Part shown: positions 62,162 through 64,000 of the stretch, piece by piece
Layout: each line of letters begins with the position of its first letter
Position numbering within the stretch: position 1 is the first letter of the stretch
NCBI RefSeq assembly: GCF_023349125.1
Contig: NZ_JAKIKT010000002.1
Coordinates: 310,001 to 374,000 of the forward strand
Length of the DNA stretch: 64,000 bases
Direction of reading: 5' to 3'
Source: Shewanella corallii
GTDB lineage: Bacteria; Pseudomonadota; Gammaproteobacteria; Enterobacterales; Shewanellaceae
Made by a program: the position numbers and the translations under genes
The notes under the pieces: model-generated
Seen by the model: the letters and a program-made list of their open reading frames with translations, nothing else
Told to the model about the DNA's origin: nothing
The model's database searches: none

Positions 62162-63027
62162 TACTCTGTCCTTCTTATTGTTTGACCTTGTTCTTGTGTG
62201 TACTGAGAGCCAGCTTCACTCCCTTGTGCACTTGCCTTCAACCCACCCGGATGCCCTACAAAAGGCACCTTTTTCAGAAACAGCCGCAATGCATGCCAGT
62301 AAATGCCAGCCACTATGCGCCCTGTCATCAAAGGAAACCGCCTTACCATCCCTGCCAACGCCCCCGCGTTGAAAGGCTGACGACTTAACTCCAGTTGGGC
62401 ACTGAACAGCTTTTGCTCACGCCGGTTTTCAATACCAATACGCAGAGATTCTGCCGGGGGACTTACCCGCCACAGATACTTCATATCCAGATCCATAAAG
62501 GGTGAGACGTGAAATACCTTGTCGGTAATATCCACGACCTTGCCAGGCTGAGACGCATCTACCTCAGACAAATCTACGAGGTAGTAATGCCGCTCATTCC
62601 AGGGGGTGTTACTCACCTCCGCCAGCATGTACCTGGCTTGCCCTTTGCAGTAACCAAAAAAGAAGTTCACCGGGCTGAAGTAGAGTCCGAAATGGCGCAC
62701 CTGACCGGCAAAAACCAGGCGTTCACATGCCTGGTCAGCGCCCAGTTGTCTGAGTTTGAGTTCCAGCCGCATTTTCAGTGACCGGACACAATATTCCTGA
62801 CCTGCCGCCACATCCCGACTCAGGTAATCACCAGCCCGGAAACTAATTGGCGCAAAGCCGGTTGCCGAGAACCAGCGGGAGCAGTCCTGCAGTTGGGAGA
62901 TCTCATCGAGGTCCAACACCAGCATGCCGAAGTCATAACTGAAGCCGTGCCGCACAGGCTCGCGCCTCATATGGTGGACTTTGCCGCGGTATACCCCACT
63001 GTTAAAGTCTGACAGCTCTGCCGTCAT
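62161..63027 (-). CDS. DUF1365 protein
   Basis: A 288-residue protein of the DUF1365 family. Conserved segments are [21 protein letters not shown] near the N terminus, VNFFFGYCK and [15 protein letters not shown]. Start ATG has a strong AAGGAGG site and overlaps the oxidoreductase stop by 4 bases. Members are nearly always encoded between the FAD oxidoreductase and the CFA-type methyltransferase, as here, but their reaction is not firmly known. No membrane helices are obvious. Confidence 0.88.
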   Translation of the reverse strand: MTAELSDFNSGVYRGKVHHMRREPVRHGFSYDFGMLVLDLDEISQLQDCSRWFSATGFAPISFRAGDYLSRDVAAGQEYCVRSLKMRLELKLRQLGADQACERLVFAGQVRHFGLYFSPVNFFFGYCKGQARYMLAEVSNTPWNERHYYLVDLSEVDASQPGKVVDITDKVFHVSPFMDLDMKYLWRVSPPAESLRIGIENRREQKLFSAQLELSRQPFNAGALAGMVRRFPLMTGRIVAGIYWHALRLFLKKVPFVGHPGGLKASAQGSEAGSQYTQEQGQTIRRTE

Positions 63028-64000
63028 GCCACCTCCTTACGACTTTGGCTCTGGTGCAAACTGAGCAGCGATGGGCCTTTGCTGTCCAGTTGAATACCAA
63101 ATTTTTCGCATACAGCCAGGGCACTTTTGACCCCATCTTCGTGGAAGCCGTTATGCCAGTATGCTCCGGCAAAGAAGGTATGACGTTGACCACAAATCTC
63201 ATCCTTACGTCCCTGGGCCAACGCACTCGCCTGATTGAACACAGGGTGTGCATAGGTAAAACGGCGCAGGATTTTTTCCGGGTCGATAGCCTGAGTCTGA
63301 TTCAGAGTGACACAAAAAGTCGGTGCATCTGCCGGAAGACGCTGGAGTATGTTCATGTTGTACGTAACACAGGCAGGACGGGTGCTGTCGCCATCCAGAC
63401 GGTAGTTCCAGCTGGCCCAGGCGGCTGGCCTGTCGGGCAGGAGAGAGGTGTCCGTATGCAGCACGACTTCATTGTCCTGATACTGCATATCACCCAGTAT
63501 CTGTTGCTCCTGTGCGCTGGGGTCATCCATCATCGCCAGAGCCTGATCACTGTGGCAGGCCAACACCACAGCATCATAAAACTCATCGCCATACTGCTTG
63601 CTTCTAATCACCACACCTTCCGCCAGTCGCCTGATCCCCAGTACAGGGGTGGACAGACGAATACGGTCAGCAAATGGGGCCGTTAATCCCGGGATATAGC
63701 TGCGGGAACCACCGGCCAATACATACCACTGTGGTCTGTCTGTCACATTCAACAAGCCATGGTTATGGAAAAACTGAATAAAGAACCTGAGCGAAAAGGC
63801 TCTCATATCATCAATGCTGGATGACCAGATAGCGGCCCCCATGGGCAGGATGTAATGAGTCGCGAAAAAATCAGAGAAGTTCTCTTCCCTGAGAAACTGC
63901 CCAAGATCGCCCTGAGGATAATCGCCACTGGCGTGTATTGACTTACAACGGCGATTGAAACGTACGATTTCCGCCAGGAAACCCCAGAATCTGGGATTCA
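63024..64000 (-). CDS. FAD-dependent amine-oxidase-like oxidoreductase (5' end outside window)
   Basis: The C-terminal 325 residues of a flavoprotein; the frame continues unbroken to the window edge, so the internal ATG at 63842 is not the start. Family segments are [37 protein letters not shown] and [18 protein letters not shown], the last typical of the flavin-binding C terminus. The proteins are usually annotated as NAD/FAD-binding or flavin amine oxidoreductases. It is the earliest visible gene of the operon. In Alteromonadales such operons are often preceded by an SDR gene and the sigma factor rpoE with chrR, which would lie beyond the right edge. Confidence 0.88.
   Translation of the reverse strand, partial: NPRFWGFLAEIVRFNRRCKSIHASGDYPQGDLGQFLREENFSDFFATHYILPMGAAIWSSSIDDMRAFSLRFFIQFFHNHGLLNVTDRPQWYVLAGGSRSYIPGLTAPFADRIRLSTPVLGIRRLAEGVVIRSKQYGDEFYDAVVLACHSDQALAMMDDPSAQEQQILGDMQYQDNEVVLHTDTSLLPDRPAAWASWNYRLDGDSTRPACVTYNMNILQRLPADAPTFCVTLNQTQAIDPEKILRRFTYAHPVFNQASALAQGRKDEICGQRHTFFAGAYWHNGFHEDGVKSALAVCEKFGIQLDSKGPSLLSLHQSQSRKEVA

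Overview
Organism. The window looks like a chromosomal segment of a marine or aquatic gammaproteobacterium of the Alteromonadales. The grounds are four TonB-dependent receptors, a laminarin-type polysaccharide locus with GH16, GH3 and GH1 enzymes, small families typical of this order (DUF3634-like, UspB-like, DUF3833, DUF2878, DUF1904), and Fur-type operators. Genes are dense on both strands. I saw no tRNA, rRNA, CRISPR array or complete insertion sequence. All family names come from reading the sequence, not from a search. Layout. (1) 1-7.4 kb: the end of a TonB-dependent receptor, a TauE/SafE exporter with a rhodanese, then a leftward operon of amidohydrolase, hydantoinase/oxoprolinase and DUF917 protein. 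Its promoter abuts a 5'-truncated DUF1287-like relic. (2) 7.8-11.2 kb: a periplasmic binding protein paired with a membrane GGDEF-EAL protein. (3) 11.2-15.2 kb: a haem/siderophore-type receptor with a Fur box, followed by a Tat-exported PLP enzyme. (4) 15.3-22.9 kb: a MITE-like element and housekeeping-type genes (EamA, PAP2, LysR with flavin reductase, DUF1904, dicarboxylate symporter). A lipoprotein gene here is bracketed by 25-bp direct repeats. (5) 23.3-30.7 kb: a second hydantoinase/DUF917 operon, this one with a TonB receptor, facing a MalT-like LuxR regulator. (6) 30.8-32.3 kb: a nickel superoxide dismutase operon (sodN, sodX and two small unrecognised genes) behind a Fur-like box. (7) 32.6-50.4 kb: a laminarin/beta-glucan locus with two GH16 enzymes, GH3, GH1, two sugar transporters, a TonB receptor and a LacI regulator, interrupted by a FadL-type porin and an AT-richer SMP-30 gene. 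(8) 50.6-56.3 kb: an aldehyde dehydrogenase and a PotFGHI-type polyamine ABC transporter. (9) 56.5-59 kb: small membrane proteins, including a frameshifted UspB-like gene. (10) 59.2-64 kb: a lipid-modification operon (FAD oxidoreductase, DUF1365, CFA-synthase family, DUF2878, chalcone-isomerase-like, DUF3833) that runs off the right edge. How the genes work together. The most interesting signal is that the two hydantoinase/DUF917 operons, 16 kb apart and in opposite orientation, carry the same tandem operator: two CCNACTCTTTTT boxes exactly 21 bp apart. The proximal box lies about 37 bp upstream of the inferred start site. That geometry is the one known for MalT-family activators, and a MalT-like regulator sits beside the second operon. 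I infer a small regulon for uptake and opening of a cyclic amide (hydantoin-like) nutrient. A second regulon is visible in the glucan locus, where the same 14-bp LacI-type palindrome lies in the 37.6-kb divergent promoter and, as a pair, at 50.4 kb. It links outer-membrane capture, extracellular cleavage, transport and cytoplasmic hydrolysis.
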